NCBI GenBank assembly: GCA_016927175.1
Contig: JAFGNC010000430.1
Coordinates: forward strand, 1-28,235
From: Gammaproteobacteria bacterium
GTDB lineage: Bacteria; Pseudomonadota; Gammaproteobacteria; Steroidobacterales; Rariloculaceae
Reading direction: 5' to 3'
DNA: 28,235 nucleotides
In this document: positions 14,640 to 22,602 of the stretch, piece by piece
Position numbering within the stretch: the first letter of the stretch is position 1
Layout: each line of letters opens with the position of its first letter
The notes under the pieces: model-generated
Databases searched by the model: none
What the model saw: the letters and a program-made list of their open reading frames with translations, nothing else
What the model was told of the DNA's origin: nothing
Translations under genes and position numbers: made by a program

Positions 14640-15935
14640 TCAGCCGTCGAACGGATGCCGACGGACGATGATCGCGTCGCGGTCGGGACCGGTCGAGACG
14701 ATGTCCACCGGTGTTCCGACTATCCGCTCGATTCGCTCGAGATAGTTTCTAGCTTCTACTGGTAAGTCATTGAATGATTTGATACCATGCGTCGACTCTT
14801 TCCAGCCCGGCATCGACTCGTACACCGGCTCGCAATCGCCGAAACGCTCGATCAGCAGAGGCGGAGTGCCGATCTCCTCGCCGTCCAGGCGATAGCCCAC
14901 GCAGATCTTGATCTCGTCGAGCCCGTCGAGGACGTCGAGCTTCGTCACGCAGAGCCCGGTCAGGCTGTTCGAGAACGCCGCGCGTTTCAGCAGCACGGCA
15001 TCGAACCAGCCGCAGCGCCGCGGCCGTCCCGTCGTCGATCCGAACTCGGCTCCGACCTTCGCCAGATGCTTGCCCATGTCGTCCAGCAGCTCGGTCGGAA
15101 AGGGACCCGCTCCGACGCGGGTCGTGTAGGCCTTAACGATGCCGAGCACGTAATCGACCGAGGTCGGCCCGACGCCGGCGCCGGTCAGCGCTCCGCCGAC
15201 CGTGGTATTCGACGACGTGACGAAAGGATACGTGCCGAGATCGATGTCCAGCATCGCGCCCTGCGCGCCTTCGAAGAGCACATTGCGCCCTTCGGCCTGC
15301 AGCCGGCGCAGCAGCTCCGTCACATCGGCGACCATCGGCTTGAACGTGTCGGCCATGCGCAGCAGCAGGTCCAGCTCCTGGCGGAAGTCGACCGGCTCCA
15401 GCCCGTAGTACCGCTGCAACATGAAGTTGTGCAGATCGAGCAGCCGCTCGAGCTTGCGCTCGAGCGCGCCCCGGTCGAACAGATCCGCCATCCGCAGCGC
15501 GCGCCGGGCGATTTTGTCCTCGTACGCCGGCCCGATACCGCGGCCTGTCGTGCCGATCGCGCCCGCGCCGCTTGCGTGCTCTCGCGCCCGGTCGAGCGCG
15601 ACGTGCGACGTCAATATCAGCGGGCAGGCCGGCGACAGGCGCAGGCGCTCGGCGACCGGCACGCCGCGGTCGGCGAGACCTTCCATCTCCGTCTGCAGAG
15701 CGTCGAGCGAGACGACTACGCCATTGCCGATCAGGCATACGACGCCTTCGCGCAGGATGCCGGACGGGATCAGGTGCAGCACGGTCTTATCGCCGCCGAT
15801 CACCAGTGTGTGTCCGGCATTGTGGCCGCCCTGGAAGCGCGTCACCGCATGCGCGCGCTCTGCCAGAACGTCCACGACCGCGCCTTTGCCCTCGTCACCC
15901 CACTGGGTGCCGATCACGACGACGTTGCTTGCCAC
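14640..15935 (-). CDS. purA: adenylosuccinate synthetase
   Basis: PurA condenses IMP with aspartate using GTP to give adenylosuccinate, the first step from IMP to AMP. The 431-residue protein has normal length. Motifs visible are the GTP-binding GTQWGDEGKG at 9-18 with the catalytic aspartate, GGHNAGHT at 36-43, the IMP loop around GAIGTTGRGIGPAYEDK, EGAQGAMLDIDLGTYPFVTSS, and GRPRRCGWFD. The start is a GTG one base after the stop of the DUF2065 gene, with GAGAGG five bases before it. It is the last gene of the superoperon, as in many Gammaproteobacteria. Confidence 0.97.
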   Translation of the reverse strand: MASNVVVIGTQWGDEGKGAVVDVLAERAHAVTRFQGGHNAGHTLVIGGDKTVLHLIPSGILREGVVCLIGNGVVVSLDALQTEMEGLADRGVPVAERLRLSPACPLILTSHVALDRAREHASGAGAIGTTGRGIGPAYEDKIARRALRMADLFDRGALERKLERLLDLHNFMLQRYYGLEPVDFRQELDLLLRMADTFKPMVADVTELLRRLQAEGRNVLFEGAQGAMLDIDLGTYPFVTSSNTTVGGALTGAGVGPTSVDYVLGIVKAYTTRVGAGPFPTELLDDMGKHLAKVGAEFGSTTGRPRRCGWFDAVLLKRAAFSNSLTGLCVTKLDVLDGLDEIKICVGYRLDGEEIGTPPLLIERFGDCEPVYESMPGWKESTHGIKSFNDLPVEARNYLERIERIVGTPVDIVSTGPDRDAIIVRRHPFDG

Positions 15936-15936
15936 C

Positions 15937-16128
15937 TCAACCTCTCACGACGAACAAAACCAACAACCCGCTGATGACGACGACCAGCCCGAAGGTCCGT
16001 AGCTGGCCGTCCTCGAGCTGTGCCAGTGAAGCGAGCCCCCGTCGCCACGCCTGGGGCGCCGCGAACGGGAAAAGCCCCTCGAGGATCAGGTAAAACGCGA
16101 ACCCAGCGAAAAGATCTGCCCAGGCCAA
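15937..16128 (-). CDS. DUF2065 (YjeT-like) small membrane protein
   Basis: This 63-residue protein has two hydrophobic helices (LFAGFAFYLILEGLFPFAAP and TFGLVVVISGLLVLFVV) around a short polar stretch with QAWRRGLASLAQL, the standard DUF2065/YjeT layout. It starts with TTG, supported by a strong CTGGAGG six bases upstream. In Gammaproteobacteria this gene normally sits between hflC and purA. It keeps that place here, even though only a fragment of hflC is left upstream. No function is established. Its retention after loss of hflK and hflC argues that it does not depend on them. Confidence 0.9.
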   Translation of the reverse strand: MAWADLFAGFAFYLILEGLFPFAAPQAWRRGLASLAQLEDGQLRTFGLVVVISGLLVLFVVRG

Positions 16129-16169
16129 GCCAAGCCTCCAGGTCGTGGAACTGTCCTCGGATGATACGG

Positions 16170-16379
16170 CTATCCGGAAACGGCAGCCGCGCCAAGCCCG
16201 CTTTTCAGGAACTCGGAGACATCGCTGTCCGGCTCGAGCACGAGCGCGCCGCGCGAACCGCCGATGGCCTGCCTGTAAGCGAGCATGCTTCGATAGATCG
16301 AGTAAAAATCCCGGTCGAGATTGTACGCGCCTGTATGGATTTGCGCTGCCGTCGCGTCTGCGTCGCCCCGTATCGCTTC
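16170..16379 (-). pseudogene. hflC: C-terminal remnant of hflC; hflK and the rest of hflC are deleted
   Basis: The minus strand immediately after hflX encodes 69 residues that match the HflC C-terminus, ending in TAG at 16170. Recognisable parts are EAIRGDADATAAQI (end of the charged helix), AYNLDRDFYSIYRSMLAY (the family has D-P-x-F-Y-x-F-x-R-S-L-x-A-Y), and ALVLEPDSDVSEFLKSG (family: V-x-S-P-D-S-D-F-F-R-Y). The frame is closed upstream by a TGA inside the last codons of hflX, and no ATG, GTG or TTG with a ribosome binding site precedes it. The transmembrane helix and SPFH domain are absent, and hflK is missing entirely. The fragment has no internal stop or frameshift, which suggests a fairly recent deletion of about 2 kb. 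An internal ATG would give only 38 residues. Confidence 0.85.
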
Positions 16380-17661
16380 ACGCGATCCGTCTCACGTCCA
16401 CTTCGGACAGGCCCTCGCTTCGACAGAGCTCGCGCCAGCGGCGCGCCGTGAGCTCGACGTCGATCGTCCAGCCCCCGGTAGGCTCGGGGCGCTCGTCGCG
16501 CACGGCCTGCAGATCGAACAGCTTCGCCCGGAGGCGGCTCTGCTCCGGACCGAGCGTCAGGCGGCCGGCGACGCGGCCGCCCATCAGGCGGGTTCGCACG
16601 ATTTCGATCAGTTCCGGGATACCCTCGCCGGTGACCGCGGATATGGAAACCCGGCCTTGCGGCACGTCCCGCAGCGCCTTCAGCGCGTCTTCCGTCGCAA
16701 GATCGATCTTGTTGTAGACCCGTATGCACGGCACTTCTCCGGCGCCGATCTGCTCCAGCACCGTTTCGACCTGGTGGATCCGGTCCGGGTGATGCGGGTC
16801 GCTGGCATCGATGACGTGCAGCAACAGGGTGGCGTCGCGGGTCTCCGCCAGCGTTGCGCGAAATGCGGCGACGAGCTCGTGCGGCAGATCGCGAACGAAT
16901 CCGACCGTGTCGGCCAGCAGGATCTCGTCGCCGCCGCCGAGCGACACGCGGCGCACGGTCGGGTCGAGCGTTGCGAACAGCTGATCGCGCGCGACGAGGC
17001 CGGCGCCGGAAAGCTTGTTGAACAGCGTCGTCTTGCCGGCGTTCGTGTAGCCGACGAGCGCGACCGTCGGAATATCGGAGCGCAGCCGCTCCTTGCGGCC
17101 GGTCTCCCGCTGACGCTCGACGCGCTCCAGCCGTTCCTTCAGATGCTTGATGCGCCGGCCGAGCAGACGGCGGTCGGTCTCGAGCTGCGTCTCGCCCGGA
17201 CCGCGCAGGCCGATACCGCCCTTCTGGCGCTCGAGGTGAGTCCAGCCCCGGACGAGCCGCGTAGACAGGTGCTCGAGCTGCGCGAGCTCGACCTGCAGCT
17301 TGCCTTCGAAGCTCGCGGCTCGCTGGGCGAAGATGTCGAGGATCAGCCCGTTGCGGTCGAGGACGCGCGTCTTCAGGGCCTGCTCGAGGTTTCGCTCCTG
17401 GCTTGCCGTCAGCGGGCGATTGACGAGGACCAGCTCCGTGCCCGAGTCGGCGACGAGCTTCGCGAGCTCCTCGACCTTGCCGGAGCCGAGGAAATAGCGC
17501 GCGTCGGGGCGCTCGCGCTGCGCGTGCAGCTCGCCGACGATGTCGGCGCCGGCCGAGCCGGCGAGCGCTTCGAACTCTTCGGTTTCATCTTCGTAGCAGG
17601 CCCGGTTCAGGCCAATGTGCACCAGCAGCGTTCGTTCGCCGCCGGACGGGCGCTCAAGCAA
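16378..17661 (-). CDS. hflX: GTPase HflX
   Basis: HflX is a ribosome-associated GTPase that can split stalled or stressed 70S ribosomes. The 427-residue protein has the family's N-terminal glycine-rich domain (RYFLGSGKVEELAKL near 55-69, and GGIGLRGPGETQLETDRR near 148-165), a coiled-coil linker, and a G domain with P-loop GYTNAGKTT at 204-212, G3 region DTVGFVRDLP, and NKID. The C-terminal domain is complete, ending VDVRRIA. The start is TTG with AGGGAG seven bases upstream. The gene is 79 bases downstream of hfq, as in other Gammaproteobacteria, but is followed directly by an hflC remnant instead of hflK. Confidence 0.95.
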   Translation of the reverse strand: MLERPSGGERTLLVHIGLNRACYEDETEEFEALAGSAGADIVGELHAQRERPDARYFLGSGKVEELAKLVADSGTELVLVNRPLTASQERNLEQALKTRVLDRNGLILDIFAQRAASFEGKLQVELAQLEHLSTRLVRGWTHLERQKGGIGLRGPGETQLETDRRLLGRRIKHLKERLERVERQRETGRKERLRSDIPTVALVGYTNAGKTTLFNKLSGAGLVARDQLFATLDPTVRRVSLGGGDEILLADTVGFVRDLPHELVAAFRATLAETRDATLLLHVIDASDPHHPDRIHQVETVLEQIGAGEVPCIRVYNKIDLATEDALKALRDVPQGRVSISAVTGEGIPELIEIVRTRLMGGRVAGRLTLGPEQSRLRAKLFDLQAVRDERPEPTGGWTIDVELTARRWRELCRSEGLSEVDVRRIA

Positions 17662-17740
17662 TCGGCACTCCCTGCCGGACGGTCAGAGCCACTTCGGGCC
17701 TGCCCCACGGCACTGGCATTTCAGAAACGCGGCCTCCCGA

Positions 17741-17983
17741 TCAATCGTCGCTGTCATCGTCATCGGAGGCAGGCAGACGGACGTTGCGGGCGGGAACGAC
17801 CGTGGAGATCGCGTGCTTGTAGACCATCTGACTGACGGAGTTGCGCAGTAAAACGACGAACTGGTCGAACGAGTCGATCTGGCCTTGCAGCTTGATCCCG
17901 TTCACGAGGTAGATCGAAACGGGTACCTTCTCCTTTCTCAGCGCATTCAGAAATGGATCTTGAAGCGACTGACCCTTGGCCAT
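17741..17983 (-). CDS. hfq: RNA chaperone Hfq
   Basis: Hfq is a hexameric Sm-like RNA chaperone that matches small RNAs with mRNAs. The 80-residue protein shows the full Sm fold: the start AKGQSLQDPFLNALRKEKVP, the Sm1 stretch VSIYLVNGIKLQGQIDSFDQF (proximal-site Q and F residues), and the Sm2 motif MVYKHAISTVVPA with the YKH proximal RNA-binding residues. The tail is short and strongly acidic (ASDDDDSDD), resembling compact Hfq proteins with acidic tips more than the long E. coli tail. It has an excellent ribosome binding site (AAAGGAG). It lies between miaA and hflX, the canonical position. Confidence 0.98.
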   Translation of the reverse strand: MAKGQSLQDPFLNALRKEKVPVSIYLVNGIKLQGQIDSFDQFVVLLRNSVSQMVYKHAISTVVPARNVRLPASDDDDSDD

Positions 17984-18135
17984 GAACGTCTCCTTTATTG
18001 TTAGGTTTGTCGAGGTCAGGTCCGAAGTTCACCCGCACGCGAACGCGCCGACTGAGATCTCGTTCCGCTGACTGGTCCCACTTACGGAACAAAATTAGTC
18101 CCACAACCTGTATATGTTAGCACAGGCCGTTCCGA
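17984..18135 (-). promoter_or_regulatory. hfq upstream region
   Basis: The 152 bases between miaA and hfq are much longer than the other gaps in this operon and contain a lower-GC patch at about 18090-18120. TATACA on the minus strand (18109-18114) is a reasonable -10 box, but the bases at -35 match poorly. In E. coli hfq also has its own promoters in and after miaA, so an internal promoter here is plausible. Beyond this I see no riboswitch or terminator. Confidence 0.35.
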
Positions 18136-19080
18136 TCACGTCCACCGCAGCCACTCCGACCTGATACGCTCGTGCAATTTTCCGGCCAGCTGCGGCGAAA
18201 ATGCCTCGAAGGTCTGCGAAGTCCTCTCCGAGCGCAGCCACGTCATCTGACGCTTGGCCAGTTGCCGAGTCGCGACAATGGTTCTTTGTCGCGCGACGTC
18301 CCAATCGTAATGGTTGTCCAAATAACCCCAGACCTGCCGATAGCCGACGGCTCGCATAGACGGCGTATCCGCCGTCAGATCCGGCCGCGACCTCAGTTCC
18401 TCGACCTCGCCGATGAAACCTGCTTCGACCATGACATCGAACCGCCGTTCTATTCGGCGCGCAAGCGCGGATCGATCCGGAGGCACCAATGCAAGAATTG
18501 CAATCGAAAACCGCGGACCGTTCGGCACGTCGCGGTGCAGCACGCTGATCGGGTTTCCCGTGAGCATGTAAACCTCAAGGGCGCGCTGAATCCGCTGGCG
18601 ATCCGTCGGCGCGATCCGCGCCGCAGCCTCCGGGTCGACGTTCTTCAGCTCGGCGTGCAGCGCCGGCCATCCCTCGTCGGCCGCACGTTGGTCGAGGGTT
18701 CGCCGGAGCTCGGCATCGGCCTGCGGCATCTTTCCCAAACCTTTGGTTAGTGCGCGCAGATACAGCAAGGTTCCGCCGACCAGAAGCGGCAAGCGGCCGC
18801 GCGACGTGATGTCCGCAATGGCTGCGGTCGCATCCTCGAGAAAACGTCCGGCCGAGTAGGCCTCGGCCGGATCGGCGACGTCGATCAGGTGGTGCGGCAC
18901 CGCCGCGCGCACATCGGCGTCGGGCTTGGCCGTGCCGATGTCCATGCCGCGGTAGACCATTGCGGAGTCGACGCTGACGATCTCGAGCGGCAGCTTCTCG
19001 GCCAGCTCCAGCGCCAGGTCGGTTTTGCCGCAGGCGGTCGGCGCCGTCAGACAGATCGCACGAAGGGTGCTGGCAGCCAC
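18136..19080 (-). CDS. miaA: tRNA dimethylallyltransferase
   Basis: MiaA adds a dimethylallyl group to N6 of A37 in tRNAs reading codons that begin with U. The 314-residue protein contains the P-loop LTAPTACGKTDLALELA at residues 11-27, DSAMVYRGMDIGTAKP about 38-53, HHLIDVADPAEAYSAG, VGGTLLYLRALTKGL and the RQLAKRQMTWLRSE tRNA-binding helix. The first position of the P-loop is alanine rather than glycine, a common MiaA variation. The start is GTG with GGAG seven bases upstream, ten bases after the mutL stop, so it is co-transcribed with mutL. Confidence 0.97.
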   Translation of the reverse strand: MAASTLRAICLTAPTACGKTDLALELAEKLPLEIVSVDSAMVYRGMDIGTAKPDADVRAAVPHHLIDVADPAEAYSAGRFLEDATAAIADITSRGRLPLLVGGTLLYLRALTKGLGKMPQADAELRRTLDQRAADEGWPALHAELKNVDPEAAARIAPTDRQRIQRALEVYMLTGNPISVLHRDVPNGPRFSIAILALVPPDRSALARRIERRFDVMVEAGFIGEVEELRSRPDLTADTPSMRAVGYRQVWGYLDNHYDWDVARQRTIVATRQLAKRQMTWLRSERTSQTFEAFSPQLAGKLHERIRSEWLRWT

Positions 19081-19090
19081 GTCGCTCCGG

Positions 19091-21022
19091 TTACTGCCCC
19101 CGCAGGAACATCCGGTCCAGATCCCGCAGCGTGATGCGGGTCCACGTGGGCCGGCCGTGATTGCACTGGTCGCTGCGCTCGGTGCGTTCCATCTGCCGAA
19201 GCAGTGCGTTCATCTCGGCTACGTCGAGCTTCCGGTTCGCGCGCACCGCGGCATGGCATGCCATCGTCGCGAGCAGCTCGTTGGCGCGCGCGTCGACGCG
19301 GTCGCCGCCGCCCGTCTCGGTGAAGTCACTCAACACGTCGCGCAACAGGGCGGCGGCGTCGCTGCCCTCGAGCAGCAATGGAATGGCACGGACCTGCACG
19401 CTGGTCGGCCCGCGGCGCACGACCGAGAAGCCGAGCCGCTCGAGCTCCGCCTGACGCTCCTCGGCGACGTCGGCGTCCCGGGGCGAAAGCTCGACGTCGA
19501 GCGGCACGAGCAGCTCCTGCCGCATCAGCTTGTCGTCGTCGTAAGCTCGCTTCATGCGCTCATAGGTGATGCGCTCGTGCGCCGCGTGCATGTCGACGAT
19601 GATCAGGCCGTCGCGGTTCTCCGCCAGCACGTAAATCCCGGACAGCTGCGCGAGCGCATAGCCGAGCGGCGGCACGCCGTCGCGATCCGCGCCGCTTCCC
19701 GGCGCGTTGCCGTGCACCGGCGCGCCCGACGCCGACGCACCGCCCGCGAGCGACGCCACACCGGCCGCCGAAGCGCCCGCGGCGTCGTTCACGCGGTCGG
19801 AGCCTGCGGCGCCACGCGCATGCAGGCGATCGAACAGGTGCGCATGCTCGCGCGCGCCGCTTCTGAGATCGAGCCCGCCCTGCCGATGCCTGCCGAAGCT
19901 CCAGCCGGGAGCGCCGCCGCTTTCGCCTCCGTAAGGCGCCGGCGCGCTTTCGCCCTGCACTGGCGCGTGCTCCGCCGCGGCGGCGCCGCGGATCCGGGTC
20001 GGCGGCCGTTCGTGACCGCCCGAGTCCAGCGTGCGCGCGAGCACGGCCTCGATCGTGCGGAAAACGAAATCGTGCACGAGGCGCGAGTCGCGGAACCGGA
20101 TCTCCAGCTTGGCGGGATGGGCGTTGACGTCGACGCGGCGAGGGTCGAGCGACAGGAACACGACGAATGCGGGCTGGCGCGACTGGTACAGCACGTCCTG
20201 ATAGCCGAGCCGGGCCGCGTGACGCAGCAGCTTGTCGCGAACGAAACGCCCGTTGACGAACGTGTACTGCATGTCCGGCTGGCTGCGCGAGAACGTGGGC
20301 GCGGCGAGCCAGCCGTGCATCGCGACACCTTCGATCTCGCGCTCGAAGTAGCTGGCACTTTGCATGAACTCGGCGCCGCAGAGCTCCGCGATCCGCGCCT
20401 CGCGGGCCTCGCGATCGTTCGCCGCAGAGAGCCGCAGCACCGCGCGGCGGTTGTGCTTCAGCCGAAACTCGACGTCGGAGCGCGACAGCGCGAGGCTTTT
20501 GACGACCGAGTCGACGTGGCCTGCTTCCGTCCTTTCAGCGCGCATGAACTTGCGCCGTGCCGGGGTGTTGAAGAACAGATCGCGTACCTCGACGGTCGTG
20601 CCGTAAGGGTGCGCCGCCGGACGCACGTCGCCGACGTCGCCGCCGTCGACGGCGACGCGCCACGCGCCGTCCGCGCCCGCCGCGCGCGACGTCAGCACGA
20701 GCCGCGAGACGGAGGCGATGCTCGGCAGCGCCTCACCGCGAAAGCCCATCGAGCGCAGGGCCTCGAGATCCTCGAGCGACGCGATCTTGCTCGTCGCGTG
20801 CCGCGACAGCGCCAGCGTCAGCTCGTCGCGCTCGATACCGATACCGTCGTCGGTGATCCGGATCAGCCGGCTGCCTCCCGCCTCGAGCTCGACGTCGACA
20901 CAGCGCGCGCCGGCGTCGAGCGCGTTCTCGACCAGCTCTTTGACGACCGACGCGGGGCGTTCGACGACCTCGCCGGCCGCGATCTGGTCGATCAGGCGTG
21001 ATGAAAGGATCTGGATGGCCAC
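19091..21022 (-). CDS. mutL: DNA mismatch repair protein MutL with endonuclease-type C-terminus
   Basis: MutL couples mismatch recognition by MutS to strand incision. The 643 residues comprise a GHKL ATPase domain (VKELVENALDAGA 27-39, DDGIGI 58-63, ATSKI 76-80, GFRGEAL 93-99), a transducer domain (about 215-330 with VNGRFV and VNAHPAK), a glycine/alanine-rich linker (335-450) and a C-terminal dimerisation domain. The latter contains DMHAAHERITYE at 477-488, which fits D-x-H-A-x2-E-x4-E, plus ACHAAVRANRKL at 588-599 and QCNHGRP at 619-625. These are the metal-site motifs of nuclease MutL proteins that work without MutH, as in Pseudomonas, and they are absent from E. coli MutL. The start is GTG (MAIQILSSRL) without a Shine-Dalgarno. 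Confidence 0.96.
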   Translation of the reverse strand: MAIQILSSRLIDQIAAGEVVERPASVVKELVENALDAGARCVDVELEAGGSRLIRITDDGIGIERDELTLALSRHATSKIASLEDLEALRSMGFRGEALPSIASVSRLVLTSRAAGADGAWRVAVDGGDVGDVRPAAHPYGTTVEVRDLFFNTPARRKFMRAERTEAGHVDSVVKSLALSRSDVEFRLKHNRRAVLRLSAANDREAREARIAELCGAEFMQSASYFEREIEGVAMHGWLAAPTFSRSQPDMQYTFVNGRFVRDKLLRHAARLGYQDVLYQSRQPAFVVFLSLDPRRVDVNAHPAKLEIRFRDSRLVHDFVFRTIEAVLARTLDSGGHERPPTRIRGAAAAEHAPVQGESAPAPYGGESGGAPGWSFGRHRQGGLDLRSGAREHAHLFDRLHARGAAGSDRVNDAAGASAAGVASLAGGASASGAPVHGNAPGSGADRDGVPPLGYALAQLSGIYVLAENRDGLIIVDMHAAHERITYERMKRAYDDDKLMRQELLVPLDVELSPRDADVAEERQAELERLGFSVVRRGPTSVQVRAIPLLLEGSDAAALLRDVLSDFTETGGGDRVDARANELLATMACHAAVRANRKLDVAEMNALLRQMERTERSDQCNHGRPTWTRITLRDLDRMFLRGQ

Positions 21023-21028
21023 GCGCGC

Positions 21029-21057
21029 ATTGTTTCGATGTTCACGGCGCGTGACAA
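21029..21057 (-). promoter_or_regulatory. candidate sigma70 promoter for mutL-miaA, leaderless spacing
   Basis: On the minus strand TTGTCA (21052-21057, five of six bases) and AACAAT (21029-21034, four of six) are separated by exactly 17 bases. The -10 box ends six bases before the GTG start of mutL, so transcription from it would begin at or next to the start codon. This agrees with the lack of a ribosome binding site. The rest of the 142-base gap after amiB is GC-rich and holds imperfect GGCGGC hairpins without a T-run. Confidence 0.45.
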
Positions 21058-21164
21058 GGCGGATCGGAAAGCGTCGGAGCCCGGTTTCGCCGCCGCAGGC
21101 GGCCCGCCCGCCGCCGGAGAAATAGAAAGGGCTCTGCCCCCCTTGCTCGACCGCGACTGGCGGC

Positions 21165-22484
21165 TCAGCCCTGCGGGATCGTCAGCACCTGCCCGACGCG
21201 GATCACGTCCGACTTGAGGCTGTTGGTGCGTTTCAGCGCCGGCAGGCTGATCCGGTAGCGCTCCGCGATGCCTGACAACGTGTCGCCGCGGCCGATCACG
21301 TGCTGGACCGGAACCGTGACGCGCTGCGTCGGATTGCGTGCCAGGTACGTGTCGGGCGGCGCATGGGTCTGGAAGTAGTCGAGGATGCCGGCGAACAGAG
21401 CGCGCGCGAGCTGCCCCTGATAATTCGAGTCGCTGAGCGCCGCCTCCTGGCGAGGATTCGAGATGTAGGCCGTCTCCACGAGCACGGAAGGGATGTCCGG
21501 CGACTTCAGCACGACGAACTGCGCGCGCTGCACCTGGCGCTTGCGCATCGCCGTCACGGTGCCGAGCCGGTCGATCAGCCGCTCGCCGGCGATGGTGCTC
21601 GCGCTCATCGCGGCGTTCTGCGACAGATCGAGCAGCACCTGCCGCAGTATCGGATCCTTGTCGGCCAGCGACACGCCGCCGATGAGGTCGGACGCGTTCT
21701 CGCGCGCTGCGGCGCGCCTCGCGACCTCGTCACTGGCGCCCTTCTCGGACAGCACGTAAACGGTCGCTCCCGTGGCGCTCGAGTTGCGATAGGCATCGGC
21801 ATGGATCGATACGAACAGATCGCCCTGCGCTTCGCGCGCGATTTCGCGCCGGCGGTCCAGCTCGATGAAGTAGTCGCCGTCGCGCGTCAGCACGGCGCGC
21901 ACGCCCGGCTGCCGATCGAACTCCGCGGCCAGCCGCCGCGCGATCCCGAGAACGACGTCCTTCTCGCGAAGGCCGCTGCGGCCGCTGGCCCCGGGATCCT
22001 CGCCGCCGTGCCCGGCGTCGATGACGACGACGAGATCGCGGCCCCGCGAGTCGGGCTGCGACGATGCGCGCGTGACGACCGGCTCGGACGTGCGGGGCTC
22101 GAGGTCGATGACGAGGCGATGGCCGTACTGCTCGTTCGGCGGCAGCAGGAAGCTCTTCGGCCGGACGGTCTGCTTCAGGTCCAGCACGACGCGAAGCTCG
22201 CCGCCCGGCCGCTTGCCGGTGCGCACGTCGGACACGAAACCTTTCGGCTCGGGCAGCGCGACGGGTCGAGGCAGCGACGTGCCGGCAAGGTCGATGACGA
22301 TGCGGTCCGGCCCCGACAGGGAAAAGAGCCGGTGTTGGGCGGGCGCGGACAGATCCAGCACGACGCGAGTCGCCTCCGGACCCGACCATACGCGCACGCC
22401 CTCGATTTCCGCCCCGTGCGCGGCGACGGCAAGCCCCGCCAGCGCGATCAATGTCGCGAATTGCGGCCAGATTCGGACGAACAC
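21165..22484 (-). CDS. amiB: N-acetylmuramoyl-L-alanine amidase with AMIN and LysM domains
   Basis: This periplasmic zinc amidase cleaves the bond between muramic acid and L-alanine in septal peptidoglycan during daughter-cell separation. The 439-residue precursor has a signal peptide (to about residue 24), an AMIN targeting domain (27-130, with RVVLDLSAPAQHRLFSL), an amidase_3 domain (150-375) with zinc ligands H159 in VVIDAGHGG, E174 in REKDV and H228 in VSIHAD and catalytic E337 in SVLVETAYISN, and a C-terminal LysM (394-437, HVIGRGDTLSGIAERY). The AMIN-amidase-LysM order and the place next to tsaE and mutL match amiB rather than amiC. The GTG start has a strong AGGGAGG six bases upstream and a good promoter before it. 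Confidence 0.94.
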   Translation of the reverse strand: MFVRIWPQFATLIALAGLAVAAHGAEIEGVRVWSGPEATRVVLDLSAPAQHRLFSLSGPDRIVIDLAGTSLPRPVALPEPKGFVSDVRTGKRPGGELRVVLDLKQTVRPKSFLLPPNEQYGHRLVIDLEPRTSEPVVTRASSQPDSRGRDLVVVIDAGHGGEDPGASGRSGLREKDVVLGIARRLAAEFDRQPGVRAVLTRDGDYFIELDRRREIAREAQGDLFVSIHADAYRNSSATGATVYVLSEKGASDEVARRAAARENASDLIGGVSLADKDPILRQVLLDLSQNAAMSASTIAGERLIDRLGTVTAMRKRQVQRAQFVVLKSPDIPSVLVETAYISNPRQEAALSDSNYQGQLARALFAGILDYFQTHAPPDTYLARNPTQRVTVPVQHVIGRGDTLSGIAERYRISLPALKRTNSLKSDVIRVGQVLTIPQG

Positions 22485-22512
22485 GCCAAGCCTCCCTCGA
22501 AGCGGTTTGTTT

Positions 22513-22540
22513 ATGTTACAAGCATCAGCCGCAACGTCAA
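22513..22540 (-). promoter_or_regulatory. candidate sigma70 promoter for amiB
   Basis: On the minus strand TTGACG (22535-22540, five of six bases) and TAACAT (22513-22518) are 16 bases apart, followed about 28 bases later by the amiB GTG and its strong ribosome binding site. The surrounding stretch, about 22500-22605, is markedly AT-rich compared with the rest of the window. A second possible -10 (TCTAAT) lies further upstream in the same patch, on the tsaE side. Confidence 0.5.
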
Positions 22541-22602
22541 ACCTTTTTTGTCATACGAATGAGAGGATTAGATAGCCATCTTAGAATCAGTTTAAGCAAG
22601 GG

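Noticed and set aside
16205..16729. 174-codon open frame overlapping hflX on the minus strand
   Set aside because: It is another frame of hflX and of the hflC remnant, not a rescued hflK or hflC product.
19025..21001. 658-codon open frame on the plus strand opposite mutL
   Set aside because: It is the antisense shadow of a clear mutL gene. The translation is arginine/alanine/valine-rich without domains, as expected in high-GC DNA.
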